Shown here: positions 1 to 12,200 of the stretch, in pieces
How the letters are laid out: every line of letters starts with the position of its first letter
How positions within the stretch are numbered: the first letter of the stretch is position 1
NCBI RefSeq assembly: GCF_019801175.1
Contig: NZ_JAHVJR010000001.1
Span: 2,418,001 to 2,482,000, forward strand
DNA: 64,000 nt
Direction of reading: 5' to 3'
Source: Vannielia litorea
Lineage (GTDB): Bacteria; Pseudomonadota; Alphaproteobacteria; Rhodobacterales; Rhodobacteraceae
Made by a program: the position numbers and the translations under genes
The notes under the pieces: model-generated
Seen by the model: only the letters and a program-made list of their open reading frames with translations
Told to the model about the DNA's origin: nothing
Database searches by the model: none

Positions 1-3000
1 CTTCACGTTTGGCCCGATCTGCCGGTAAACAGCCCCGAGCCCGCCGAACTCCGTGGTCCCGGTCTGCTCGAAGTGCATGGCCCGGACCTCAAACAGCGCG
101 TCCCAGTTGTGGACGAAGTGATAGCGCAGGTTCGCGACCGCGAGAGTTGCGTTGTTCTGCTCCCACTCGCTGTCGGCATCGGCCGCCGTCTCGCTGAAGC
201 GCGCACCCACCTTCACCCCGAGGGTCCACTCGGTATTCAGGTCATAGGAAGCCTCGGCAGAGAGCACGTGGGTCCGCTGTAGCGCACCCGGCTCGTCATC
301 GTTGTCGAGCTGCTCGCCATAGGTGTCGAGCAGGTAGCGGTAGCGGAAGAGAATGTTCAGCTTCTCGTTGTCGACTGGGCGGAAGGCATAGCCAAGCTGC
401 AGGTCCACGAGGTCGCCGCTCTCCACGATCACCCCTTCGCCCTCGGTGGTCGAGGCGTCGAGGCTGAACACGAGCCGCCGCGTGTCGTCGATCTCATGCC
501 GCGCGTCGGCCACGAAGAGCAGGGTCTCGCTGTCGCGTAGCGAGCCGGAGATAGAGCCGTCTTCCTTGCGATACTCCAGCCGCGCCGAGGCGGTGGTGCG
601 CTCGTTCTGATAGGCCACACCAAGGCTCAGGGCATGGCGCTCAAAGTCGCCGTTTACCGTGTCGCGGATCTGGCCGTATTCGAACGTGCCCGAGTAGGTC
701 AGGTAATCGGTGTGCTTGTACTGCGCGCCGTAGCTCGAGGTCAGCGCCCGGTGTTTGCCGAACATGTCGTAGGTGTTCTCGCCAAAGGCGGTCAGCCCGT
801 CGCCCAGCTCACGGGTGCCACCAAAGACGAATTGCCCGTTGTCGGTGCCATCAAGATCCACCCCGGTCAGCTCACGATCCGGGTCCAGCTCGTAGCCGAA
901 ATAGGTGGTCTCGTACTCGCCCTTCTCGTGGCGGAAGAGCAGCCGCCCACCGCGCCCGAGGTCGCCGTCAGAGATCTCGCCTTCCAGCGTCCAGTTCCGG
1001 CCCAGCTCGAACGTGCCGCCCACGCCGTAGCGGTCATTGCGGGAAAGGTCGCCCGAGCGCGAAAGGGTTTTCTGAACGTAGCCATAAACCTCGGTCTCCG
1101 GGCCTGTGGCATAGGTCAGGCGCACCGCCGCATCGGTGCGGTTGCCATCGTCGCTGCTGTCACGCCGGTCAAGATGCTCGAGGCCCACGCCAAGGGTCAC
1201 GCGCTGGCTCAGCGCATATTCCAGCTCAACCCCGCCCTCCTTGTCATGCTCGCCCGCGTCGTTCTCGTAGCTGTCGTAGTAGAACGCCAGATCGAGCCGG
1301 TCGCTGGCCTTCATGTCGAGGCTCACGCCCCACAGCTCTTCATCGCTCGTAGTATCGTAATCGAGGGTCGAAAAGCCCGCAGTCCGCCGCTCGAAGTAGG
1401 CCGCAAAGAACCCCTCGGCGCTGAGGCCGAGATCCTGCAGGTCCACCCGCGTGTCGAGCCGGAAGGCCTCGCCTTCACCGCCCGCGCCGTCTGAAGTGTC
1501 AAAGACCAGCCCGCCATCGGTAGAGAGGTTCGAGCTGAAGCCCGGCCCCTCGCTCATCGCGTAGTCGAGCGAAACGAAGGTGTTCTCGCTGTGCCGCCAG
1601 AGCAGGTCCACCCCTGCCGCGCGCTGGTCGCCATCGTCGGTGTCTTCACTCATCACCGTCACGCCAACGCGCACCTTGTCGCTCACCCAGCCTTCGACGC
1701 GCCCGCCATAGGCAAAGGTGTCCACATCTGTGGAGGTGGGCGAATACTCGTAGTTCACCACGAGGTTCACATCGTTGGAGCCGCCGGGATCAGTGATGAC
1801 CAGCCCATTGCCGCTGCCGTAAGACGAAAGCGGCGCAGCCAGCGTCACAACGCCCTGGATGTAGTTGATCTGGTAGTCCTGCCCGGCGATCAGGCGACGA
1901 GTCTCCAGCACCCGCCCGGTGGAGGCATCGCGGATCTGGATGGTCACCGTCTCGGTGCCGATCCCGATATCCTGCCGCCGCAAGAAGTAGACCGAGCCGC
2001 CGGTTCCGCGCAGCACGTCCCGCTGGGCAATCCGTTCGGGCTGGGCCGCGTACACATCGACGGTCGCGCGCGGTTCCCCGTGGCTGGTGGCCGCCGGGGT
2101 CTCGTAATGGCCGTAAAAACCGTAGAGCGTGCGCTCGTTGCGCAGATAGCCACCGTTCACATCGGCCTGAAAGTCGCCCCAGGTCAGGTAGCTGTTATCG
2201 CGTTCGACCCGGAGGTAAAACTTACCGGAAGTCGGCGTGTCATCCACCAGCGTGCTGTCGTCACCATAGGTCGGGTACAGGTCATCCGGGTCCACCCGCA
2301 ACAGCACCGAGCGCGGGTCGCGCTCGTCGAGGTCGCGGAAGATATCGCCGATATCGCCCTCGCCGGTGTCGAGTTGCAGCGTCAGCTCGGTACCGCTGGC
2401 GTAGCGCCTGTTCAGATAGCCCGCAAAACGCCCGATGGTGTAGGTCTCGCGCTCTTCGCCGGAGACCTCGTTGAAGCCCCATGTCACGTCGCCGGTCGCC
2501 ACGTAGAACTGCTCGGATCGCGGCACGGTGATATCGCGCACGATATCCACGTTCTGCCCGCCGCCCTGCACCGCCACCTGCACCGGGTAGCGGCCCGGCG
2601 GCAGGATGCGCTGCACCACGAAAGTGCCGGAGGCATCGGGGCGGATGGTCTCAGCCAGCGTCAGCACCCGCGCGCCCGGCGCCACGCTGCTGCCCGAGAC
2701 GGTCACCGCCCCGCCATAAACCCGAAAGCCCTGCCGCGCGGTGGCGTCGGTGCCCTCTTCCACGCCATCCTCCCGCGCCCGGCTGTCCGCCGTGTGCAGG
2801 GCCAGCGGCGCGGTCTCGTTGAAGCGGCCCTTGGCGTCATAGACCCGCAGCACCGCATAGGCCTCTTCGCCCGGCACGGTCACGCTAGCCGCGCCGTTCA
2901 CCGCCACCGCCTGACGGCTCGCAAGCCGGGGCGCGCCGCGCGTTGTGGCGTCGTAAACGAGGATCTCGGCGCGCTGCACGAAGGCCGGGTAGTTCAGCGC

Positions 3001-3282
3001 CGTCTGCAACTGCACTACCGGGCCCAGCGTATCGCCCACGATCTCGAGGTCGAGCCGCGGCGTGACGGTGAACCCGTCATACTGGATGCGCAGATCGGCC
3101 TCGGCCAGTTGGGCATCAGGCCGCGGAACCGTCCGCTGGATCACCGGATCGCCCGCCACCGTCGCCCCGTCGATGGAGATCGCAAAGCCCGAGCCGTCCT
3201 GCGCGTGCAGCGGCAGGGCCACGAGCGCGGTGGCGCCAAGGAGAAGGCTGCGAAGACCGAACTTGCTCACTGTTCCAAACAT
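1..3282 (-). CDS. Large outer-membrane beta-barrel protein, partial (3' end outside window)
   Basis: The minus-strand frame is open from ATG at 3282 to the window edge (1,094 codons without a stop). Residues 1-27 form a signal peptide ending LPLHA. Around residues 215-235 there is a carboxypeptidase-regulatory-like sandwich (FVVQRILPPGRYPVQV). A conserved-looking YPTYGDDST lies at 336-344, followed by SGKFYLRVERD; as I remember the family, this block occurs in big outer-membrane proteins that accompany DUF11 repeat proteins. From about residue 380 onward the protein alternates short amphipathic, Tyr/Phe/Asp-rich strands and turns, as in an outer-membrane barrel. Its ATG overlaps the stop of the giant repeat gene (TGATG), so the two are probably translated together. 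The plausible role is anchoring or displaying the giant protein, which is inference. The real C terminus is probably only tens of residues beyond the edge. Confidence 0.8.
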   Translation of the reverse strand, partial: MFGTVSKFGLRSLLLGATALVALPLHAQDGSGFAISIDGATVAGDPVIQRTVPRPDAQLAEADLRIQYDGFTVTPRLDLEIVGDTLGPVVQLQTALNYPAFVQRAEILVYDATTRGAPRLASRQAVAVNGAASVTVPGEEAYAVLRVYDAKGRFNETAPLALHTADSRAREDGVEEGTDATARQGFRVYGGAVTVSGSSVAPGARVLTLAETIRPDASGTFVVQRILPPGRYPVQVAVQGGGQNVDIVRDITVPRSEQFYVATGDVTWGFNEVSGEERETYTIGRFAGYLNRRYASGTELTLQLDTGEGDIGDIFRDLDERDPRSVLLRVDPDDLYPTYGDDSTLVDDTPTSGKFYLRVERDNSYLTWGDFQADVNGGYLRNERTLYGFYGHYETPAATSHGEPRATVDVYAAQPERIAQRDVLRGTGGSVYFLRRQDIGIGTETVTIQIRDASTGRVLETRRLIAGQDYQINYIQGVVTLAAPLSSYGSGNGLVITDPGGSNDVNLVVNYEYSPTSTDVDTFAYGGRVEGWVSDKVRVGVTVMSEDTDDGDQRAAGVDLLWRHSENTFVSLDYAMSEGPGFSSNLSTDGGLVFDTSDGAGGEGEAFRLDTRVDLQDLGLSAEGFFAAYFERRTAGFSTLDYDTTSDEELWGVSLDMKASDRLDLAFYYDSYENDAGEHDKEGGVELEYALSQRVTLGVGLEHLDRRDSSDDGNRTDAAVRLTYATGPETEVYGYVQKTLSRSGDLSRNDRYGVGGTFELGRNWTLEGEISDGDLGRGGRLLFRHEKGEYETTYFGYELDPDRELTGVDLDGTDNGQFVFGGTRELGDGLTAFGENTYDMFGKHRALTSSYGAQYKHTDYLTYSGTFEYGQIRDTVNGDFERHALSLGVAYQNERTTASARLEYRKEDGSISGSLRDSETLLFVADARHEIDDTRRLVFSLDASTTEGEGVIVESGDLVDLQLGYAFRPVDNEKLNILFRYRYLLDTYGEQLDNDDEPGALQRTHVLSAEASYDLNTEWTLGVKVGARFSETAADADSEWEQNNATLAVANLRYHFVHNWDALFEVRAMHFEQTGTTEFGGLGAVYRQIGPNVK

Positions 3283-6200
3283 CACTGAACCCTCGCAATC
3301 GTCGTTTCGATCTGGAGCTTGTAGCTGCCGCGCCAGCGCTTGCGGATCAGCGCCTCCACCGCCCTCAGGCGGGCGCGGGCCAGATCGGGGCTTTCGCCCG
3401 CCCGGTAGTAGGTGACCCGCAGGACCGTTGGGGTCTTGCCGATCTGCTTCACCAGCCCGTCCACGCCCTGCGCCAGCGCCGCCGAGGGCCGGTTGGTGCC
3501 GCGCTCGAAGGCCTTGGCCGTCAGGTCCACCTCAACCAGCTTGCCCAGCTTCGCACCGAAGTTCAGCTCGGTCATGATCCCCGCCGTCAGCCGCATCACC
3601 CGCGGGTTCTCGGTGGTCACCCGGTAGCCGGTCGGCAGCGAGCGCTCATCGAGCTTGAGCGTGAAGTTGGAGCCGATTTTGGCCGGCAGCAGCGCACAGG
3701 GCACGTGGTAACGGCCGAACTCGTCGGTGGTGATAATATCGCCGCGCACCGTGACAAGGCGCACGCCCGGAATGCCCGGCTCACCCTTCTGTTGTTGCTC
3801 GACAACCTCGGGCGCGATCTGGAACTTGCCCTTGGCGTAAAACTCCTGATTGCTCACCGCCGCAGACCGGCCCGGAGGCGGATCCTGATAGCCGTTGCCG
3901 TTGCGATCATCAAAGACCTTGCCGATCACGTCGCCGCAATCGAACACCGGCTCCGGCGCCACATCAATCGTGGCCTCCGCGGTGTTGGAAACCTGCACGC
4001 CCCGGTCATCCAAGGCGAAGGCGAGGTTGGTGAACTCCCCTGCCCCTTCGAGCAGCAGCGCCGAAAGGCGCAGGGTCACGGTTTCACCGGGGGCGAGGTC
4101 GATATCGTCCCAGCGCAGGGTGCGGCCACTGACCACCGGCGCAGGCGTCTCTGCCCCGTTGAAGGTGGCGCTGCCGGTCACGTAGCGCATGCCGCCGGGC
4201 AGCTGGTCCACCAGCGTCAGCCCGCTCTCGCCGGTCGTGTTGTTGTTGGTGAAGGTCACCTCGTAGCGCACGATCGAGCCCGCGCGGAACGGCCCGGCCG
4301 AGAGCACCGATTTTTCGGCCAGCAGGTCCGGCTCCTCTTCCAGCCCCGGGATGCCCGCCGCCGCCGTCACCGGCACCGTCAGACGATCGGTCGTGACCTC
4401 TGCCACGTTATCCTGAGCCGGGCTGCCATCCGCAATGTCAAACTCGACTGTAAAGGTCACCGTCCCGGTCTGGCCGGGCAGCAGCACCGCTCCGGGGGCC
4501 AGCGTGGCTGTTTCGCCCGAACCGTCGAACCCGGTGTTGGGGCTGGCCGCCTCGAAGCCGGACACGGCGGGCACCGTCACGCTCGAAAGTTCGGCAGGCA
4601 CGACCCATGCAGCAAGATCGTCCGAAACCTGCACGTTCTCCTGTGTCACGTTGCCCGCGTTCTCGACCGTGATGGTGAAGGTCACGCGGAACAGGCTGCC
4701 CGCCACCCGCTCAGGCGTGGAGGCCGTCTTTTCAACGTTCAGCGTGTTGTCGGGCGCCACGATCACCTGCGTCGGATCGTTCAGCGCATTGCCATCGCCA
4801 TCATCGCCATCGTCCGACACATCCGATACTGGCAGGCCGCCGGGGTTGGTGCCCGTCGCGGTGGCCGTGTTCTCGATACCGCCTGCGTCCACATCCTCCT
4901 GCGTGAGCGTATATGCCACCTGCCAGCTCGTGCTCTCATCCGGCCCGATATCGCCACCCGCATCCAGCGCGGGGCTGATGCTATCCGGTGTGAGCACGGT
5001 GCCGTCGAGGTTGGTCAGCGTGTCTTCCAGCGTCACGCCCGAGAGGGTCACGTTGCCGGTGTTGGTCGCCACAATTTCAAAGGTCACGCTGTCGCCCGCC
5101 GCCGTTGGCGCACCGGCGATGACCGTCTTCACCGTCTCGATGCCCGGCGCGGCCTGGATCACCAGCTCAGTCGGGTCTAAGGCCGGGTTTCCATCGCCCG
5201 GATCATCGTCGCGCGAGACATCGCTCACAGGGTCGCCCTGCGGCCCCTCGGCATCAACCGTCGCGAGGTTCGAGATACCGCCTGCGTCCACATCTTCCTG
5301 CGTCAGCGTGTAGCTCACCTCCCACTGCCAGCTTTGGCCGGGTTCGATGGTCTGGGCGGTGGCATTCGGCCCCACCCGTACCGGCGCCGAAACCCCGGCG
5401 CTGATGTCGGTGCCGTCACGCCGTGTCAGCACGTCACTCGTCACGGCATTGAGGATGCTCACGTTGCCCCGGTTGAAGGCTTCGATAAGGAAGATCACCT
5501 CGTCGCCGGCCACGGCCCCCGCCTGCGAGATGGATTTGACCACGTCCAGCACCGGCTCGGCGATGATCTCCACCAGCGTCGGGTTTGCGTCGCCGTTGCC
5601 GTCCACCCCGTCATCCGAAACACCGGTGACCGGCGTGCCGTTCGGGTCGGTCGCCGTGACCGTGGCGGTGTTGGAGACTCCGCCCGCGTTCACATCGGTC
5701 TGGGTGATCTCGTAGGTCGCCGTGTAGACCCAGATCTTGCCCACATCGAGCAGATCGTCGGTGTCGGCATCGCCAAAGGCATAGACGAACGGCGTGGTCA
5801 GGAAGGTCGGTCGACCGGTCGCGATCCGCTCCATCTCGTCACTGATGCCCGATATATCGAGCGTCACGTTGCCAGTGTTCTCCACCGCCAGTTCGTAAGT
5901 CACGACCGAGCCCACCGTGGTGGCGGGCACGATGGCCGTCTTGATCACGTCAATCGCCGGGGCCGCATTGGGGCCTGGCGTGGTGATCTCGTCCTCGGCT
6001 TCCGAGGTCTGTCCCGTAGTCGTGGTGCCCGTGGCCGAGGCGCTGTTGGTGATCTCGCCTGCATCCACGTCATCCTGCGTGACGGTGTAGGGCATGGTGC
6101 AGCTCGAGCTGTTGGTCTCGCCCACCGCGATGCTGGCCACGGTGCAGCTGAAGCCCGGCACCAGCGGGTCTGTCACCGTAACGTCTTCCAACGTGAAGGG

Positions 6201-9200
6201 GCCGTTGTTGGTGAGCGCGAAGCCGTAGGTGATGGAGCTGCCGACGCCGCCGAAGGGGTCGGGCGTGGCGGACTTCACCAGCACCAGCTCGCTCGGCACT
6301 GCGGGCGCAGTGGAAACAACCGGATCGCTGGTGTCCTCCACCCCGCCGCCCTGCGGTGTGATCGCCTCAACCGAGGCCACGTTTTCCACCTGCCCCGCGT
6401 CCATCTCTTCTTGGGTGATGGTCAGCGTGCCGGTGCAGCTCTCTGCCGCGCCGGGTGCGAGGCTTGCAAAGCTGCAGTCCAGATCGGCCAGCAGCGGGTC
6501 GGTCACTTCGATGCTGCTGAGGGTCTGGTTGCCGGTGTTGGTGACCGTGAAGGTATAGGTCAGCACGTCACCCGGCTGGGTGTAGCTGGCGCTGTCGACC
6601 TCCTTCAGGATCTCGATCTGCGGATCGGTCGCCGCCTCGGTCAGCTCCGTTTCGGGCGGGCTGGTCACGATGGTCGGGATCGAGCCGTATTCGGTTTGCG
6701 CATAGGCCGAGTTCAACACTTCACCCGCGTCGAGATCCTCCTGCGTCACCTCGTAAACCGCCGAACACTCGGCCACTTCACCCGCGATCAGGTCGGGGTT
6801 GGTGGCCGGGTCGGGGATGAAACAGGCAATCGGATCGGGGAAGTGGTCGTCATACACATCCACCGGTCTGGCAAAGGCCACGGTGCCGGTGTTGGTCACG
6901 GTGAAGTTGTAGGTGATCAGGTCGCCCACCTCGGCAAACTGGTCGCCCGCACGCGGGGCGCCGCCCGCATCGGTGACGGAGCCGAGGTCTTTCACGATGG
7001 TCAGCGCCGGTGTGCCGTCGAGCGGAATGGTCTCCGACACCTGCGGCGAGTCCGTGCCGCCGCTGCTCGCGGTGGCAAGGTTGGTGGTGCTGGCCAGTTC
7101 CACATCTTCCGAGGTGATCGTGTAGGTGCCGTTGCATTCCAGCGTCGCGCCGGGGGCAAGCCCGCCTGCGGGCAGCGCCGGACAGGTCACATCGGGGATC
7201 AGGTTGTCAGAGATGGCGACCGGCTCGGTCAGCGTCACATTGCCGGTGTTCTCAACCGTGTAGGTGTAACTCACCTCGCGCCCGGTAACGAACTCCTCCG
7301 AAGGCAGCTCCTCGGCCACCTTGTCGACCGTCACGGCAGGCAATTGCTGGGCCGGAACCGTTTCGTCATCGGTCACCGGATCGGCATCGCCCGCGCTGGC
7401 GGTGGCGCTGTTGAGCACCTCGCCCGCGTCGATGTCGTCCTGCGTGACGGTATAGCTGCCGGTGCAGACAACCACGGCGCCCGGTGCATAGGGCGGCACC
7501 GGGCAGGAGATCGTGCCACCCGCATCGGTAATGAGCGGGTCGTCGATCACGATCTGGTCGGTCAGGGTGATGTTGCCGGTGTTCTCGACGGTGAACTCGT
7601 AGTCCAACACGTCGCCCACGGCATCAAAGGTCGGCCCGCCCGCGGCGAGCGCCTTGCTCATGTCGATGGCGGGGGCCGGAGCGATCTCGTTCACTGCAGG
7701 CGTGTCTGTCGGGTCGTCCACCCCTGCCCCGCCCGGCGAGGTCGCCGAGCCGGTGGCCACATTCTGCACGCCGCCCGCGTCAATGTCGTCCTGCGTCAGC
7801 ACGTAGGTCGCGGTGTAGCTCGCCACCTCGCCCACCTGAAGTGTGCCCGGGCCGGAGCCCAGCGTGGCACCTGCAAAGGTCGGACCGGAGGCCAGCGTCA
7901 GCGGGGTGCTGTCGAGCCGAGTAAGGCCATCATCCGTCACCGCAACATCGGTGAGGGTCACGTTCCCGGTGTTCTCCACGGTGATGGTAAAGGTCACCAC
8001 CTCGCCGACCTCTTCCGCCGGGATCGTCACCTCTTTCAGCGTTTCCACCGCTGGCGTTTCGGGGATGGCAAAGGGCGTGGGGCTGCTGCCGTTGCCGGCG
8101 CCGTTGTCGGACACGTCGCTCACCGGGTCGCCATCCGGCGCGGTGCCGGTGGCGGTGGCCGAGTTCACCAGCCCGCCCGCGTCGATATCCTCCTGGGTCA
8201 GCACATGGCTGACCTCGTAGGTCCAGATCTCGCCGGGAGACAGCTCTGCGCCGTCACCCGCTGCAAGCACCGGCGTGGGCGCAGGGGTGATGTCGGTCGC
8301 ATCCTGCCGCCGCAGCCTGTCGTCCAGTGTCAGGCCTGTCAGGGTCACGTTGCCGGTATTCTCCACCGTGATCTCGAAGGTGACGGTACTGCCAAGCGTG
8401 GTGCCGGGCGTGCCCTGCACCTGCTTGATCACCTCCAGCTCCGGTACGTCCGGCGCAACGGTGACCACCTCGTCATCACTGGCGGTGGGCGTGCTACCAT
8501 CGGGGCTGTCGGCGGTGAGGCTGACGGTGTTGGTCAGGTCATTGCCCGCGTCGATATCGGCCTGCGTCACCTCGTAGGTCGATGTCAGGGTCACCGGCAC
8601 ACCCGGCTCCAGCGTGGCGATCACGCCACCGCTTTCGATGGTGAGCGCGGCGGTGCCGCTGGCGCTGGTGTGGGCATCGGTCAGGGTCACGTCCGTCAGG
8701 CGGACGTTGCCGGTGTTGGTGACCGTGTAGTTGTAGGTCACCACTTGCCCCACGACCACCTCGGTCGCGTCATCGGCCACCTTCTCGATGGTCACCGCAG
8801 GGGTCTGCACCGCAGGCACCGTCTCGGTCGCGCCCGCATTGCCGGGGTTGGCCGGGTCAAACGGCGCCTGTGGCGAGGAGACCGAAGCCACGTTGGTGAT
8901 ATCACCTGCGTCGAGGTCATCCTGCGTGACTGTATCGGTCCCGGTGCACTCGATGAACTCGCCCGGCAGCAGGCCATCCACAGGCATAGGCTCACAGGTG
9001 ACCGTCGCGATCCGGTCATCGGTGACGGTCGGCGCATCGGTCAGCGTCACGTTGCCGGTGTTCGCAACCGTGTAGGTATAAGTAATCACCTCACCCACGG
9101 CGCTGAAGCTGGCGAGATCGGCCACCTTGTTCAGTGCAAACTCCGGCTCCTGCTCGGGGCCGTCGCCGGTGAGCGTGTCTTCCCCGGTCACCGGGTCGCT

Positions 9201-12200
9201 GTCCGGCGTGGCGGGCTGGGCCTCGGCGCTGGCGGTGTTGTCGATGAAACCGCGGTCGATGTCGGCCTGCACCACCGTGTAGGTGAACTCGCAGGTCGCA
9301 TCCTCCTCACCGGGCGCCAGCGGGCCAACAGTGCAGGTGCCGGGCACGAGGCTGTCGGTCACGTCGATGGTGTCGAGGGTGATGTTGCCGGTGTTCTGCA
9401 CCGTGATGAGGTAAACAACCTCCTGCCCCACGGCAGAGAAGGCAGCATCCGGTTCGGTGTCGCGCAGGTCCTTGATCACCGTCACCTCGGGGTCAAAGGC
9501 CTCCAGCGGGTGCGTGGTGGTGGCGCTGTCCGTCACCGGGGTGCCTTCCGGGTTGGTGGCGGCGACATCAGCGGTGTTTTCCAGCTCCTGCGCGTCGATA
9601 TCCTCCTGCGTCACCGTGTAGGTGCCCTCGCAGACAAGCGATTGCCCCACCTCCAGCGTCACCGGCGCCGCGGCAGGCGCAGCATTGACCGTGCAGGTCA
9701 GCGCCGGAATCCGGGCATCGGTGATCTCGACGCCCGAAAGCGTCTGGTTGCCGGTGTTCTCGGTGGTGATCTGATAGGTCAGCTCATCTCCCGCAGCCGC
9801 CGGGTTCGGGCCTGCGATCACGGCCTTTGCGGTGGTCAGGGCGGGCAGCTGCTCGCCGGTGACGGTCACGCTGTCGGCAGGTGAAAGCACCTGTGTCTGG
9901 TTGCCCGGCGGGCCATAGGTGGCCTCTGCCACGGCGGAGTTGGTCACTTCGCCCGCGTCCAGGTCTTCCTGAGTGATGAAGTAGGTTGCCGTGCAGGTGG
10001 TGGTCTCGTCCGGGTCCAGCACGCCAAGATCGGTGGCCGCGCAGCTGATGGTGGCGGCAAACTTGTCATCCTCCACCGTGATCGGCTCGGGAATGGCCGG
10101 GCGAATGAGGCCGTTGCCCTCCGAAGAGTTGGTGACAGTGTAGGTGTACTCGATCGGGTCGTTCAGCGCCGAGAAGGTCGTCTGAAGCGCGGTCTTTTCG
10201 ATGGTCAGCGCCGGGTCCACATCCTCCGGGGTCGTCACCGAAGAGGGGTTGGAGGTGGTGCCATCGCTGCTGGCGGTGGCGGTGTTGGTAACCGAGCCAA
10301 GCTCCACATCATTGACCGTCACCGTGTAGGTGCCGGTATAAACCAGCACTTCGCCCGGCAGCAGGCCGCCCGCCGGGAAGGTCGCCGGAGTCGTGAGGCT
10401 GATGTCGGCGGGATTGGTGATCACGTTGTCCGACACCACCGGCTCGGTGGTGATGGTCGTGTTCCCGGTGTTCTCGACCCGGTACTCGTAGGTAATCACC
10501 TCGTTGACGGTGAAGGTGTTGTTCGTGATCGAAACGAAGGTCTTCTCCATCAGCAGTTCGGGCTGCTGCACGGCCAGCGCAGTCACGCTGTCACTGCCCG
10601 CAGGCACCGGCACGCCGCCGAAGGTGGCCACCGGGCTGGCGGTGTTGGTGATCTGGCCCGCGTCGATGGCAGGCTGATCCGCCGTCCAAGTGTGGGTGCA
10701 GGTCACGCTGGCACCGGGCGCAAGCGGCCCGGCGGCACATGCGAGGCCCGTTCCGATCTGGTCGTCATCCACGGTGATCGGGCCGGGGATGGTGACGTTG
10801 CCGCTGTTGGTGACGATGAAGTCGTAGCTCACCTCGTCGCCCACGTCGCGGAAGGTGCTGGGCGTACTCGGCGTGATCCGCTTGTCGATCGAAAGCTCGG
10901 GGCCCTGATCGGCAAGCACGGTCGCGCTTTCCTGCGCCGACGTCACCGAAACGCTGCCACCGGGCGTGACCGACTGGGTCACATTGGCGGTGGCAAGGTT
11001 GGTCACCTGCCCCGCATCCAGATCCGCCTGTGTCACCGCATAGGAGGCAGTACAGGTCAGCGTGTTGCCGGGCGCGCTCACGGTCACACCCGAAGCAGGG
11101 GTGACCGGGCAGCTTACGGTCGTCTTGTCATCGGCCACGCTGAACGGGCCGGTGAGGGTCACGTTGCCCTCGTTGGTGATCACGTAGTCATAGGTGATCA
11201 GGTCGCCCACATCGGTAAAGTTCGCACCCGAGGTCGGCGTCTTCACCATCGAGATCGCGGGGGCCTGCGAGGGGCCGGAGAGGGTCACGCTGTCAGTCGC
11301 CGTCAGCGTGCCATCGGTCACCGTCACGGTGTTGATCAGCGAGCCACGGTCAATGTCGCCCTGGGTGATCGTGTAGGTCACCGCCAGCGGGTCGCCGTTC
11401 AGGCACTGACTCACACTGGTGCCCGGCGCGATGTCGGGCAACACGCAGCCCGGCTCGCCGGGAACGAGGCTGTCTTCGATGGTCAGGCCCGAAAGGGTCA
11501 CGTTGCCATCATTGAACACTTCGAAGGTGAAAACCTCAGTCGCAGGCAGGTTGCCGTAGCTTCCGTTGCCGTCATCCTCGGTCTTCACCACGCTGAAGGC
11601 CGGGGCGGCATCTTCGAGGTCCACCACCTCGTCATCACTGGCAACGGGGTCGGTCACACCAGCCGGTGCGGTCGCCGAGCCGTTGACGGTGTTGGTCAGG
11701 TCATTGCCGGCGTCGATATCGTCCTGCGTGACGGTGTAACTCGTGGTCAACGTCACACTGTCGCCCGGCTCCAGCAGGGCGACGACGTTGGAGGGCACAA
11801 AGGCCAGCCCAGTGGTGCCCGAGGCGCTGGTGTGCGTGTCAGTCAGCGTCACATCTTCGAGCGTGACATTGCCGGTGTTGGTGACCACGTGGCTGTAGGT
11901 CACCACCGTGCCCTCGGCCACCTCGGTGTCATCGCTGGCGGATTTCTCGATGGTGAAGGCCGCGTTGCGTGCGGGGCCAGTGATGGTGGAGGTGCTGGGC
12001 ACCGGCGCTTCGCCCGGAATGGTCGCAGTGGCGGTGTTCTCCACCGAGCCCCGGTCGATGTCGGCCTGCGTGATCGTGTAGGTGGTCGAGCAGGTGGTAT
12101 CGTCGGTCGCGGTCACGGCAAGGGTGGCGATGGTGCAGCTGTAGCCCAGCAGCGTGTCGTCCACGACGATGTCGCTTAGGGTCACGGTGCCCGTGTTGGT

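Noticed and set aside
5334..9884. Very long + strand open frame (1,516 codons) opposite the giant gene, with shorter + frames at 1591-3288, 3705-5180 and 10692-12179
   Set aside because: These are antisense shadows of high-GC repeat coding on the minus strand: composition is rich in Arg/His/Gly with no family motif, signal or ribosome binding site, while the minus frame is a clear repeat protein.
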